Assembly: GCF_000757425.2 (NCBI RefSeq)
Contig: NZ_JPKR02000004.1
Location: 558,001 to 622,000 of the forward strand
Direction of reading: 5' to 3'
DNA: 64,000 nucleotides
Origin: Tatumella morbirosei
GTDB lineage: Bacteria; Pseudomonadota; Gammaproteobacteria; Enterobacterales; Enterobacteriaceae
In this document: positions 55,010 through 64,000 of the stretch, piece after piece
Numbering within the stretch: position 1 is the first letter of the stretch
Layout: each line of letters opens with the position of its first letter
Made by a program: the position numbers and the translations under genes
Notes under the pieces: generated by a model
The model's input: the letters and a program-made list of their open reading frames with translations, nothing else
The model's database searches: none
What the model was told of the DNA's origin: nothing

Positions 55010-56380
55010 ATGCAAAATAAAAATCAGCTTAGCCGCGGGCTAACCACACGACATATTCGCTTTATGGCACTAGGTTCTGCCATTGGGACCGGATTGTTTT
55101 ACGGATCAGCCGATGCTATTAAAATGGCTGGCCCGAGTGTGTTACTGGCCTATGTGATTGGCGGGGCTGTGGCCTACATCATCATGCGCGCGCTGGGCGA
55201 AATGTCGGTGAATAATCCTAATGCCGGCTCATTTTCCCGTTATGCCAGAGATTATCTGGGCCCGATGGCCGGGTATATCACCGGGTGGACTTACTGTTTT
55301 GAAATTCTGATTGTCGGTATTGCTGATGTGACCGCCTTTGGTGTCTACATGGGAATCTGGTTCCCTGACGTCCCGCAGTGGATTTGGGTACTCAGTGTGG
55401 TGCTGATTATCGGGGCGATTAATATCATGAGTGTAAAGATCTTCGGCGAAGTCGAGTTCTGGTTCTCATTCTTCAAGGTCGCCACCATTGTTATCATGAT
55501 TCTGGCCGGACTCGGCATGATTATCTGGGGGATTGGCAACGGTGGGCATCCGACAGGTGTCAGTAATCTGTGGAGCCACGGCGGATTTTTTGCCCATGGA
55601 GTGACCGGTATGCTGCTGTCGTTGCAGATGGTGATGTTTGCCTATGGTGGTATCGAGATTATTGGTATTACCGCCGGTGAGGCCGATAAACCGGAAAAAT
55701 CTATCCCGCAGGCGATCAATTCTGTCCCCTGGCGTATCCTGGTTTTTTATGTCGGGACGCTGTTTGTCATTATGTCTATTTATCCGTGGAATCAAGTGGG
55801 AACCAACGGTAGTCCGTTTGTACTCACTTTCCAGCACCTGGGGATTGCTGCGGCAGCTTCATTGCTTAATTTTGTCGTTATCACCGCCTCTCTGTCGGCG
55901 ATCAACAGCGATATTTTTGGCGTAGGCCGGATGCTGCACGGTATGGCAGGCCAGGGCGATGCGCCGAAAGCCTTTATGTCGGTATCAAAACGCGGTACGC
56001 CGTGGCTGACAGTAGTTGTCATGATGGTGGCATTACTGATTGCGGTATTGCTCAATTATCTGATGCCAGAAAAAGTGTTCCTGGTGATAGCGTCACTGGC
56101 GACCTTTGCGACGGTCTGGGTCTGGATTATGATCCTGTTGGCGCAGATTGGCTTTCGTAAAAAAATTGGTGCCGAAGCTGCTGGTAAATTACAGTTTCCG
56201 TTGCCTGGTGGTTCGGCAATGTCCGTCGTGGGAATTTTGTTCCTGGTATTTATTATCGCCATGATCGGCTATTTCCCGGATACCCGCTTATCATTGTATG
56301 CCGGAGCGGTCTGGGTTGTGTTACTGCTGGTGGGTTACCGGTGGGTAAAAAAACGGGATGTGGTAACGACTAAGCCTTAA
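55010..56380 (+). CDS. proY: Proline-type APC permease ProY
   Basis: The 456-residue APC permease begins [20 protein letters not shown] and has the amino-acid transporter signature [21 protein letters not shown]. coli ProY is a cryptic proline-specific permease with weak activity. The frame reaches upstream to 54953 through a terminator, so the ATG at 55010 is used. It follows brnQ as in E. coli. Confidence 0.95.
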   Translation: MQNKNQLSRGLTTRHIRFMALGSAIGTGLFYGSADAIKMAGPSVLLAYVIGGAVAYIIMRALGEMSVNNPNAGSFSRYARDYLGPMAGYITGWTYCFEILIVGIADVTAFGVYMGIWFPDVPQWIWVLSVVLIIGAINIMSVKIFGEVEFWFSFFKVATIVIMILAGLGMIIWGIGNGGHPTGVSNLWSHGGFFAHGVTGMLLSLQMVMFAYGGIEIIGITAGEADKPEKSIPQAINSVPWRILVFYVGTLFVIMSIYPWNQVGTNGSPFVLTFQHLGIAAAASLLNFVVITASLSAINSDIFGVGRMLHGMAGQGDAPKAFMSVSKRGTPWLTVVVMMVALLIAVLLNYLMPEKVFLVIASLATFATVWVWIMILLAQIGFRKKIGAEAAGKLQFPLPGGSAMSVVGILFLVFIIAMIGYFPDTRLSLYAGAVWVVLLLVGYRWVKKRDVVTTKP

Positions 56381-56388
56381 CCGAGAAT

Positions 56389-56412
56389 GCCAGACCGGAA
56401 TTCCGGTCTGGC
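56389..56412. terminator. Bidirectional terminator between proY and ybdG
   Basis: A perfect 24-base palindrome GCCAGACCGGAA/TTCCGGTCTGGC lies between convergent genes; TTTTC follows on the plus strand. Confidence 0.75.
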
Positions 56413-56422
56413 AGATTTTCCA

Positions 56423-57715
56423 TCAGGTTGGCCGGTTATCTTCCTCAACTGGCCGATTAACCGCAGCAGCCAGCTCAACGCCAAAAGCACGCATGTCGCT
56501 ACCGGTCGGGCTCTGATGCACCCGCAGGCCAAATGACGGTAATGCGGCGTAGATATAATCAAAAATATCACTCTGAATTTGCTCGTACTCCGTCCAGACC
56601 GTCGTATTGGTAAAGGCATAAATTTCTATCGGCAACCCATTTTCGGTTGGGGCCAACTGACGGACCATCAGTGTCATCTCCTGATGAATTCGCGGATGGA
56701 TACGTAGCCAGTTTTCCAGCCAGATTCTGAAAGTACCGACATTAGTTAGCGCACGGTAATTCAGGGGTGACCGACTACCTTCTGCATTGTCTGCATTCCA
56801 CTGTGTCACTTCCTGACGTTTTTTCTCCAGATAAGGCACCAGCAGATGAGCCTGGCTCAGTTTTTCGGCTTCCTGTTCGGAAAGAAAATGAATACTGGTG
56901 GTATCAATATTCAGGCTGCGCTTAATTCTGCGACCACCGGACTCTGACATGCCGCGCCAGTTCTTAAACGAATCGGAAATCAGGGCATAGGCCGGAATAG
57001 TGACAATGGTATTGTCCCAGTTGCGGACCTTGACCGTAGTGAGGTTGATATCAATCACCGCGCCATCGGCACCATATCTTGGCATATCCAGCCAGTCGTT
57101 AATTTTTAGCATATCGTTCGCGGCCAACTGAATGCCGGCGACCAGCCCAAGGATCGGGTCTTTAAATACCAGCATCAGCACCGCGGTCATGGCGCCTAAG
57201 CCGGTTAACAACACTCCCGGGGATTTACCCAGCAGTACCGAAATCATCAGAATGCTTATCAGGATGGCGGTGACCAGTTTGACACTCTGCAGAATACCCC
57301 GCAGTGGTAGTTGACTGGCCAGCATACTTCTGGCGGAGACATACTGCACCACGTCCAGTAGAGAAAAACCAATCAACATGGTGTAAAGAATGGTCCAGAG
57401 TTCGCCTGCGGTCATCATTGTATTGAAGACCGGAGTATTACTGTCCAGTAAGATTTGGGTTAAAAACTGGAATAAAATCCCCTGTAACAACCAGGCCACC
57501 CGGTGGAATAATTTATTGCGTAGCAGTGCTTTAGGCCACTGGTGTGGACTTTTTTCTGCACGCCGTTTAAACATTGGCAGCAGGCATTTATGCAGGATCA
57601 GATGAATAATCAGAGAAATAAAAACAATGGCTATTAACACTGCCACCACTGCCAGAATATTGGTGTAATGAGTCAGTCCTAAAGCCTGAAGCCATTCCGT
57701 AATTTGTTGTTGCAT
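56423..57715 (-). CDS. ybdG: Small-conductance mechanosensitive channel YbdG
   Basis: YbdG is an MscS-superfamily channel that responds to mild osmotic downshift. The 430-residue protein from the ATG at 57715 has about five membrane segments and a conserved pore/beta-domain segment LVFKDPILGLVAGIQLAAND followed by VKVRNWDNTIVTIP. GGGAG lies 6 bases upstream on the minus strand; a longer frame to 57856 lacks conservation. In E. coli this gene is elsewhere, so it is relocated here. Confidence 0.93.
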   Translation of the reverse strand: MQQQITEWLQALGLTHYTNILAVVAVLIAIVFISLIIHLILHKCLLPMFKRRAEKSPHQWPKALLRNKLFHRVAWLLQGILFQFLTQILLDSNTPVFNTMMTAGELWTILYTMLIGFSLLDVVQYVSARSMLASQLPLRGILQSVKLVTAILISILMISVLLGKSPGVLLTGLGAMTAVLMLVFKDPILGLVAGIQLAANDMLKINDWLDMPRYGADGAVIDINLTTVKVRNWDNTIVTIPAYALISDSFKNWRGMSESGGRRIKRSLNIDTTSIHFLSEQEAEKLSQAHLLVPYLEKKRQEVTQWNADNAEGSRSPLNYRALTNVGTFRIWLENWLRIHPRIHQEMTLMVRQLAPTENGLPIEIYAFTNTTVWTEYEQIQSDIFDYIYAALPSFGLRVHQSPTGSDMRAFGVELAAAVNRPVEEDNRPT

Positions 57716-57942
57716 ATGTCTCCCTGTATATGTGTTATCTCGTACCGCTAAGCTTAAAGTTTTTGCAGAGGAAGTGCGAATTACCGGGGAAAATACGTCC
57801 CGCAAATACATATCTTTACTGTTGCAGGCCGCGAGGATCTCAGACCTGGTGATCAAAATTATGTATTCAATGAACAGATTTATTCACAGATCAGGGGAGG
57901 GGGGAAGCACACTGAATCCGCAACAGCGGGGGGAGAAGAGGT

Positions 57943-57971
57943 AAAAAATAACCCGCCGTGGCGGGTTATTT
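57943..57971 (-). terminator. Terminator after the peroxiredoxin gene
   Basis: A 12-bp perfect stem AAATAACCCGCC/GGCGGGTTATTT ends, on the minus strand, in a T-rich stretch. It lies 11 bases beyond the stop codon. Confidence 0.85.
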
Positions 57972-57981
57972 AAACGCAGTA

Positions 57982-58584
57982 TTACAGCTTGCCAGCGTTA
58001 GCTGTCAGGTATTTAGCGACGCCTTCAGGTGAAGCGCCCATACCTTCCTGGCCTTTTTCCCACTGTGCAGGACAGACTTCGCCATGCTCTTCGTGGAATT
58101 GCAGCGCATCAACCATACGCAGCATTTCATCGATATTACGGCCTAATGGCAGATCGTTAACCACCTGATGACGTACCACACCTTCTTTATCAATCAGGAA
58201 CGAACCGCGCAGTGCAACGCCTGCGTCCGGATGTTCGATACCGTATGCCTGCTGAATTTCACGTTTGATATCCGCCACCATGGCATATTTCACCGGACCG
58301 ATACCGCCGTCGTTGATAGCGGTGTTACGCCATGCGTTATGCACGAACTCAGAATCGAAAGAAACACCAACAACTTCAACACCGCGTTTCTGGAATTCAG
58401 CATAACGCTTGTCGAAGGCGATCAGTTCGGAAGGACAGACAAAGGTGAAGTCCATTGGCCAGAAGAACAGCACAACAGGTTTACCTGCGGTGTGTTTTTT
58501 AAAGTTGAAATCTTCAACGATTTCACCGTTGCCGAGTACGGCAGCAGCCGTAAAGTCAGGGGCCTGACGGGTAACCAGTACCAT
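57982..58584 (-). CDS. 2-Cys peroxiredoxin (AhpC/TSA family)
   Basis: The 200-residue protein reduces peroxides. The peroxidatic Cys50 lies in DFTFVCPSEL and the resolving cysteine in GEVCPAQWEKG, as in typical 2-Cys (Prx1-type) enzymes. The ATG at 58584 has GGAG 6 bases upstream; an in-frame GTG at 58590 is less likely. No AhpF gene is adjacent, so thioredoxin is the probable reductant, an inference. E. coli lacks this gene next to acpH. Confidence 0.93.
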   Translation of the reverse strand: MVLVTRQAPDFTAAAVLGNGEIVEDFNFKKHTAGKPVVLFFWPMDFTFVCPSELIAFDKRYAEFQKRGVEVVGVSFDSEFVHNAWRNTAINDGGIGPVKYAMVADIKREIQQAYGIEHPDAGVALRGSFLIDKEGVVRHQVVNDLPLGRNIDEMLRMVDALQFHEEHGEVCPAQWEKGQEGMGASPEGVAKYLTANAGKL

Positions 58585-58692
58585 AATCACTCCAATCGCT
58601 TAGGGGTTAAAAACACTGACGATGCTGCTGTCAGCGATCACAACAATTATCTTGTTATTCGCAGACAAGAGTATGACAGCAGCAACGCAGTT

Positions 58693-59274
58693 TTACAGCC
58701 TTTTTTCTGTAGCTGAATGCATCAGCCGTGGATAAAACTGAGAAAAAAGCCGTTCCAGTACGGCGTAGTTATCTACAAAATCCTGATAGGACTGCTGTAA
58801 TTTCACGAGCTTTGGCCGTCTTCTTGCCATGCCTTGTAAAACCACTTCCAGCCGTTCAGGCCGGGCATATTTCTCCAGCCACTGCTCAGGCCACATCAGT
58901 TCATTCAGCTCACGAAAATCTGGCGGAGTGTGCTGCAGATACGGACGGATCTGCTGTTCTGCCAGACGACAAAAATTAGCCAGTGAACCTTGCGGATGAT
59001 ATTTGTCCCAGTCACGGGCCAGAAAATGATCCCAGATAACATCCAGGGTAATCGGGGATACCCGACGCGTTTCTTCACGGAATAGCTGGCGGGCTTCACG
59101 GACTTCAGGTAGCTGATCGGTCAGACTGTCCAGCCGGCGGTGCAGCCGAATGCCGTCAGCAATCGCGGTATCCCACTGTAAGGCCGGGTCACCACGGACA
59201 AAATCGGCCATCAGATTTCCCAGCAGGGAACTCTGTGAAAGGCTGGCAAGATGGAGGTGGGCTAGAAAATTCAT
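58693..59274 (-). CDS. acpH: ACP phosphodiesterase AcpH
   Basis: AcpH removes the 4'-phosphopantetheine group from acyl carrier protein. The 193-residue protein begins MNFLAHLHLASLSQSSLLGN, with the HD-type metal motif in the N-terminal third (GIRLHRRLDSLTD) and WDHFLARDWDKYHP. It is divergent from queA, the same pairing as in E. coli. Confidence 0.95.
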   Translation of the reverse strand: MNFLAHLHLASLSQSSLLGNLMADFVRGDPALQWDTAIADGIRLHRRLDSLTDQLPEVREARQLFREETRRVSPITLDVIWDHFLARDWDKYHPQGSLANFCRLAEQQIRPYLQHTPPDFRELNELMWPEQWLEKYARPERLEVVLQGMARRRPKLVKLQQSYQDFVDNYAVLERLFSQFYPRLMHSATEKRL

Positions 59275-59376
59275 GCTGCATTATAGACAAATATTGAGCT
59301 GAACAGCCAGTGGTTCAGTAATGGCAGCTTTTCCGCTACACTATGTCGCCTGATTTTTTGCCCGGAATAATCCGCC

Positions 59377-60447
59377 ATGCGCGTTGCTGATTTTAACTTT
59401 GACCTGCCAGAGTCCTTAATAGCTCATTATCCACAGCCAGACCGCAGCAGTTGTCGCCTGCTGTCGCTGGATGGCCCGACGGGTGAGATCTCCCATGGGG
59501 TATTCACTGATGTACTGGATAAGCTTAATCCCGGCGATCTGCTGGTATTTAACAATACCCGGGTGATCCCCGCGCGGGTATTTGGTCGTAAAGCCAGCGG
59601 CGGAAAGATTGAAGTGCTGGTTGAGCGCATGCTTGATGAGCATCGTGTTCTGGCCCATGTCCGTGCTTCCAAGTCACCCAAACCTGGTAGTGAACTACTG
59701 CTGGGAGATGATGAAAGTGTCAAAGCAACGATGGTTGCCCGGCACGACACCCTGTTCGAAATTGAATTTGCGGATCAGCGGGCGGTGCTGGATATTCTCA
59801 ACCAGGTGGGGCATATGCCCCTGCCGCCCTATATTGACCGTCCGGATGAAGAGTCGGACCGTGAATTGTATCAAACCGTGTACAGTGCCCGCCCCGGAGC
59901 AGTAGCTGCGCCCACCGCCGGTCTGCATTTCGATGAGCCGTTATTGCAGGCTCTGCGCGATAAAGGGGTTGAAATGGCTTTTGTTACCCTGCATGTCGGG
60001 GCAGGGACGTTTCAGCCGGTGCGGGTCGACAGTATTGAAGACCATAAGATGCACTCTGAATATGCGGAAGTCCCGCAGGATGTGGTCGATGCCGTTCTGG
60101 CCTGCAAAGCCCGTGGTAATAGAGTGGTGGCTGTCGGGACCACGTCTGTCCGTTCCCTGGAAAGTGCGGCACAGGCTGCCAAAGAACACCTTATTGCACC
60201 ATTTTTTGATGATACTCAGATTTTCATTTATCCGGGCTATCAATATCAGGTGATTGATGCTCTGATCACCAACTTTCATCTGCCGGAATCCACTCTGATT
60301 ATGCTGGTGTCGGCCTTTGCCGGTTATCGCCAGACGATGGAAGCCTATCGCCAGGCGGTGAAAGAGCAATACCGTTTTTTCAGCTACGGTGATGCCATGT
60401 TTATTCGTAAAAACCCTGCGGCTGCTGAGCAGACGATCAGGGAGTAG
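59377..60447 (+). CDS. queA: S-adenosylmethionine:tRNA ribosyltransferase-isomerase QueA
   Basis: QueA adds the cyclopentenediol precursor to preQ1 in tRNA, forming epoxyqueuosine. The 356-residue protein begins [19 protein letters not shown] and has [14 protein letters not shown] and [14 protein letters not shown]. It precedes tgt with an 80-base gap carrying a small hairpin, as in E. coli. Confidence 0.98.
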   Translation: MRVADFNFDLPESLIAHYPQPDRSSCRLLSLDGPTGEISHGVFTDVLDKLNPGDLLVFNNTRVIPARVFGRKASGGKIEVLVERMLDEHRVLAHVRASKSPKPGSELLLGDDESVKATMVARHDTLFEIEFADQRAVLDILNQVGHMPLPPYIDRPDEESDRELYQTVYSARPGAVAAPTAGLHFDEPLLQALRDKGVEMAFVTLHVGAGTFQPVRVDSIEDHKMHSEYAEVPQDVVDAVLACKARGNRVVAVGTTSVRSLESAAQAAKEHLIAPFFDDTQIFIYPGYQYQVIDALITNFHLPESTLIMLVSAFAGYRQTMEAYRQAVKEQYRFFSYGDAMFIRKNPAAAEQTIRE

Positions 60448-60454
60448 GAAAACC

Positions 60455-60473
60455 GGCCGGTTAAATACCGGCC
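60455..60473 (+). terminator. Small hairpin between queA and tgt
   Basis: GGCCGGT (60455-60461) pairs with ACCGGCC (60467-60473), loop TAAAT. No T-run, so partial attenuation at most. Confidence 0.4.
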
Positions 60474-60490
60474 ATGATCAGGATGTTTAA

Positions 60491-61651
<1,161 letters not shown>

Positions 61652-61676
61652 CTATAAATCTAATGAGGGAAATTTA

Positions 61677-62009
61677 ATGAGTTTTTTCATTTCTGACGCT
61701 GTTGCCGCTGCGGGTACTCCGTCTCAGGGAAGTCCATATTCTCTGGTGATCATGCTGGTCGTTTTCGGTCTGATTTTCTATTTTATGATTTTGCGTCCAC
61801 AGCAGAAGCGTTCAAAGGATCATAAAAAACTGATGGATGCAATCTCTAAGGGTGATGAAGTTTTAACTAACGGTGGTCTGGTTGGCCGCGTGACTAAAGT
61901 TTCTGATACCGGTTATGTAGTGATTGCACTGAACGATACGACTGAAGTCGTGATCAAACGTGATTTCGTGGCTGCCGTACTGCCGAAAGGCACAATGAAG
62001 GCGCTGTAA
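61677..62009 (+). CDS. yajC: Sec translocon accessory protein YajC
   Basis: YajC associates with SecDF and the SecYEG translocon. The 110-residue protein has one N-terminal membrane segment ([17 protein letters not shown]), then [14 protein letters not shown] and a small beta domain. It precedes secD with a 25-base gap. Confidence 0.97.
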   Translation: MSFFISDAVAAAGTPSQGSPYSLVIMLVVFGLIFYFMILRPQQKRSKDHKKLMDAISKGDEVLTNGGLVGRVTKVSDTGYVVIALNDTTEVVIKRDFVAAVLPKGTMKAL

Positions 62010-62034
62010 TTTTTTCTCCCCTAAGGGAATTGCC

Positions 62035-63882
62035 GTGTTAAACCGTTATCCTTTGTGGAAGTACATCATGCTGATCGTAGTGCTTATCGTCGGTCTGCTG
62101 TATGCACTTCCCAACCTGTATGGAGAGGATCCGGCCGTGCAAATCACTGGCGCGCGGGGTGCCGCCGCCAGTGAGCAAACGTTGGATCAGATCCAGAGTA
62201 TTCTCAGCAAAGACAAGATTCCGAGCAAATCCATTGCGCTGGAAAATGGGGCTATTCTTGCCCGTTTTACCAATACTGATATTCAGCTGCGTGCCCGCGA
62301 AGCTCTGGTCAGTGGTTTAGGTGACAACTATGTTGTGGCACTGAACCTGGCCCCTGCAACTCCGAAATGGCTGGCGCTGATTTCTGCTGACCCGATGAAG
62401 CTGGGGCTTGATTTACGTGGTGGTGTTCACTTCCTGATGGAAGTGGATATGGATACTGCGTTGAGTAAGCTGCAGGAGCAGAACTCAGACAATCTGCGCA
62501 GTGAACTGCGTGATCAGAAAATTCCTTACACCACCGTCGGCAAAGCGCCTAACTATGGTGTGAACATCAGTTTTGCTAACAGTGGTGACCGTGACCGGGC
62601 CATCAGTTACCTGAGCCCACGGCACTCTGATTTAGTGATTAAGAGCAATGGCAGCACCGGTCTGACTGCAGTGATGACTGACGCCCGTCTGAGTGAAGCC
62701 CGTGAATATGCGGTACAGCAGAACATCAACATTTTGCGTAACCGTGTAAATCAGTTGGGTGTCGCCGAACCTCTGGTTCAACGTCAGGGTTCTGACCGGA
62801 TTGTGGTGGAGTTACCAGGGATTCAGGATACTGCCCGTGCGAAAGAAATTCTTGGCGCGACAGCGACTCTGGAATTCCGTCCGGTAAACACCAGTGTTGA
62901 TGCGACGGCAGCAGCACAGGGGCGTGTACCGGGTGACTCTGAAGTGAAACTGACTCAGGATGGACAGCCGGTCGTGCTGTACAAGCGTGTGATCCTGACC
63001 GGTGACCACATTACAGATTCGACCTCCAGCATGGATGAGTATAATCAGCCACAGGTTAATATTTCCCTCGACAGTGCCGGCGGAAATATGATGTCTAATT
63101 ATACCAAGGACAATATCGGTAAACCGATGGCAACCCTGTTTGTTCAGTATAAAGACAGTGGGAAGAAAGATGCCAACGGCCGTGCCATCCTGCAGAAAGA
63201 AGAAGAAGTGATTAACGTGGCGAATATTCAGTCGCGCCTCGGTAACAGCTTCCGAATCACCGGGATTAACAACCCGAATGAAGCACGTCAGCTTTCATTA
63301 TTACTGCGTGCCGGTGCTCTGATTGCACCTATTCAGATTGTTGAAGAAAGAACCATTGGTCCGACCATGGGACAACAGAATATCAATCAGGGTTTGCATG
63401 CCTGCCTGTGGGGGCTGATTGCCTCGATTCTGTTTATGGTTGTCTGGTATAAGAAGTTTGGTGTAATCGCAACGACAGCACTGATCTCTAACCTGGTACT
63501 GATTGTCGGAATCATGTCCTTATTACCGGGCGCGACACTGACCATGCCGGGGATCGCGGGGATTGTTCTGACGCTTGCCGTCGCCGTCGATGCGAACGTA
63601 TTAATCAATGAACGTATCAAAGAAGAACTCAGGAACGGCCGCAGTGTTCAGCAGGCGATTCATGAGGGATACCGTGGTGCGTTTTCCAGTATCGTTGATG
63701 CCAACATTACGACGCTGATTACTGCGATTATCCTGTATGCAGTTGGTACCGGGTCTATCAAAGGATTTGCAATTACGACAGCCATTGGTGTTGCGACCTC
63801 CATGTTCACAGCAATCGTTGGTACACGTGCCATCGTAAACCTGCTGTATGGCGGCAAACGTATCAATAAGCTGTCAATCTGA
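62035..63882 (+). CDS. secD: Protein translocase subunit SecD
   Basis: SecD with SecF pulls translocating proteins into the periplasm using proton motive force. The 615-residue protein has a first membrane segment (residues about 10-28), a large periplasmic domain with [15 protein letters not shown], and five C-terminal segments including the conserved [18 protein letters not shown]. It begins at a GTG at 62035. secF starts 10 bases downstream. Confidence 0.98.
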   Translation: MLNRYPLWKYIMLIVVLIVGLLYALPNLYGEDPAVQITGARGAAASEQTLDQIQSILSKDKIPSKSIALENGAILARFTNTDIQLRAREALVSGLGDNYVVALNLAPATPKWLALISADPMKLGLDLRGGVHFLMEVDMDTALSKLQEQNSDNLRSELRDQKIPYTTVGKAPNYGVNISFANSGDRDRAISYLSPRHSDLVIKSNGSTGLTAVMTDARLSEAREYAVQQNINILRNRVNQLGVAEPLVQRQGSDRIVVELPGIQDTARAKEILGATATLEFRPVNTSVDATAAAQGRVPGDSEVKLTQDGQPVVLYKRVILTGDHITDSTSSMDEYNQPQVNISLDSAGGNMMSNYTKDNIGKPMATLFVQYKDSGKKDANGRAILQKEEEVINVANIQSRLGNSFRITGINNPNEARQLSLLLRAGALIAPIQIVEERTIGPTMGQQNINQGLHACLWGLIASILFMVVWYKKFGVIATTALISNLVLIVGIMSLLPGATLTMPGIAGIVLTLAVAVDANVLINERIKEELRNGRSVQQAIHEGYRGAFSSIVDANITTLITAIILYAVGTGSIKGFAITTAIGVATSMFTAIVGTRAIVNLLYGGKRINKLSI

Positions 63883-63892
63883 GGAGCGCGTA

Positions 63893-64000
63893 ATGGCACA
63901 GCAATATAGTGTTGAACAATTAAACTATGGTCGTAAAGTGCATGACTTCATGCGCTGGGACTACCTGGCCTTTGCTATCTCCGGATTACTGCTGGTGGCT
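63893..64000 (+). CDS. secF: Protein translocase subunit SecF (partial, 5' end)
   Basis: The ATG at 63893 has GAGGAGCGCGTA upstream, and the visible 36 residues ([19 protein letters not shown] onward) match the SecF N-terminus, reaching into the first membrane segment. The gene runs off the window. Confidence 0.95.
   Translation, partial: MAQQYSVEQLNYGRKVHDFMRWDYLAFAISGLLLVA

Noticed and set aside
57732-57944. A 70-residue plus-strand frame between ybdG and the peroxiredoxin gene
   Set aside because: No ribosome site; it lies in a promoter region and lacks family resemblance.
58168-58716. A 182-residue plus-strand frame opposite the peroxiredoxin gene
   Set aside because: It is antisense to a well-conserved gene and starts without a ribosome site.

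Overview
The window is a chromosome segment from a gammaproteobacterium of the order Enterobacterales. RecA, Ffh, LuxS, CsrA, TrmD, Tgt, SecD and PhoB are close to the Escherichia coli proteins as I remember them, and several gene orders match E. coli blocks. The same blocks lack genes that E. coli has there: yqaA, phoA, dgcC, yaiA, aroM, mak, araJ and malZ. Other genes stand in their place. I infer an Erwiniaceae-like genome (Tatumella, Pantoea or Erwinia type), but the genus cannot be fixed from this sequence alone.

Layout. 1-2.3 kb: the end of a type VI secretion cluster (a C-terminal tail, a PAAR tip, an unrecognised protein, TssE) and a LuxR-type regulator. 2.5-20 kb: a conserved block of mltB, yjdM, pncC, recA, recX, alaS and csrA; seven tRNA genes (2 Ser, 5 Arg); yqaB and gshA; the sRNA micA on the minus strand; luxS; corB and ypjD (minus strand); ffh, rpsP, rimM, trmD and rplS. 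20-28 kb: metabolic genes, namely an amino-acid permease with a methionine gamma-lyase-like enzyme, a nitroreductase, adhP, lldR-lldD and osmC. 28-31 kb: small genes, several encoding lipoproteins, and a CPBP-type membrane protein. 31-40 kb: iraP, psiF, lpxO, proC, yaiI, a DUF2076-type gene, aroL, an amino-acid ABC importer, ppnP and rdgC. 40-45 kb: an accessory module of an ethanolamine-type permease, an APH-fold kinase and an AraC regulator, with a Pho-box-like site between its divergent genes. 45-64 kb: sbcDC, phoBR, a MetE-C-like enzyme, brnQ, proY, a YbdG-type channel, a peroxiredoxin, acpH, queA, tgt, yajC, secD and the start of secF.

Functional links. Several control sites are directly readable: a LexA box inside the recA promoter, a sigma-E promoter for micA, a sigma-S type -10 for osmC, an LldR-type operator before lldRD and a Pho box before phoB. 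DNA repair is served by recA, recX, sbcCD and rdgC. tRNA and translation functions include alaS, trmD, rimM, queA, tgt and the tRNA array. Envelope and stress functions include micA, lpxO, mltB, ybdG, iraP and psiF.

I found no CRISPR array, prophage, insertion sequence or clear defence system. The best leads for new biology are the unrecognised T6SS-linked gene at 467-925, the permease/kinase/AraC module with its Pho-box-like site, and the block of small lipoprotein and orphan genes at 28-31 kb.
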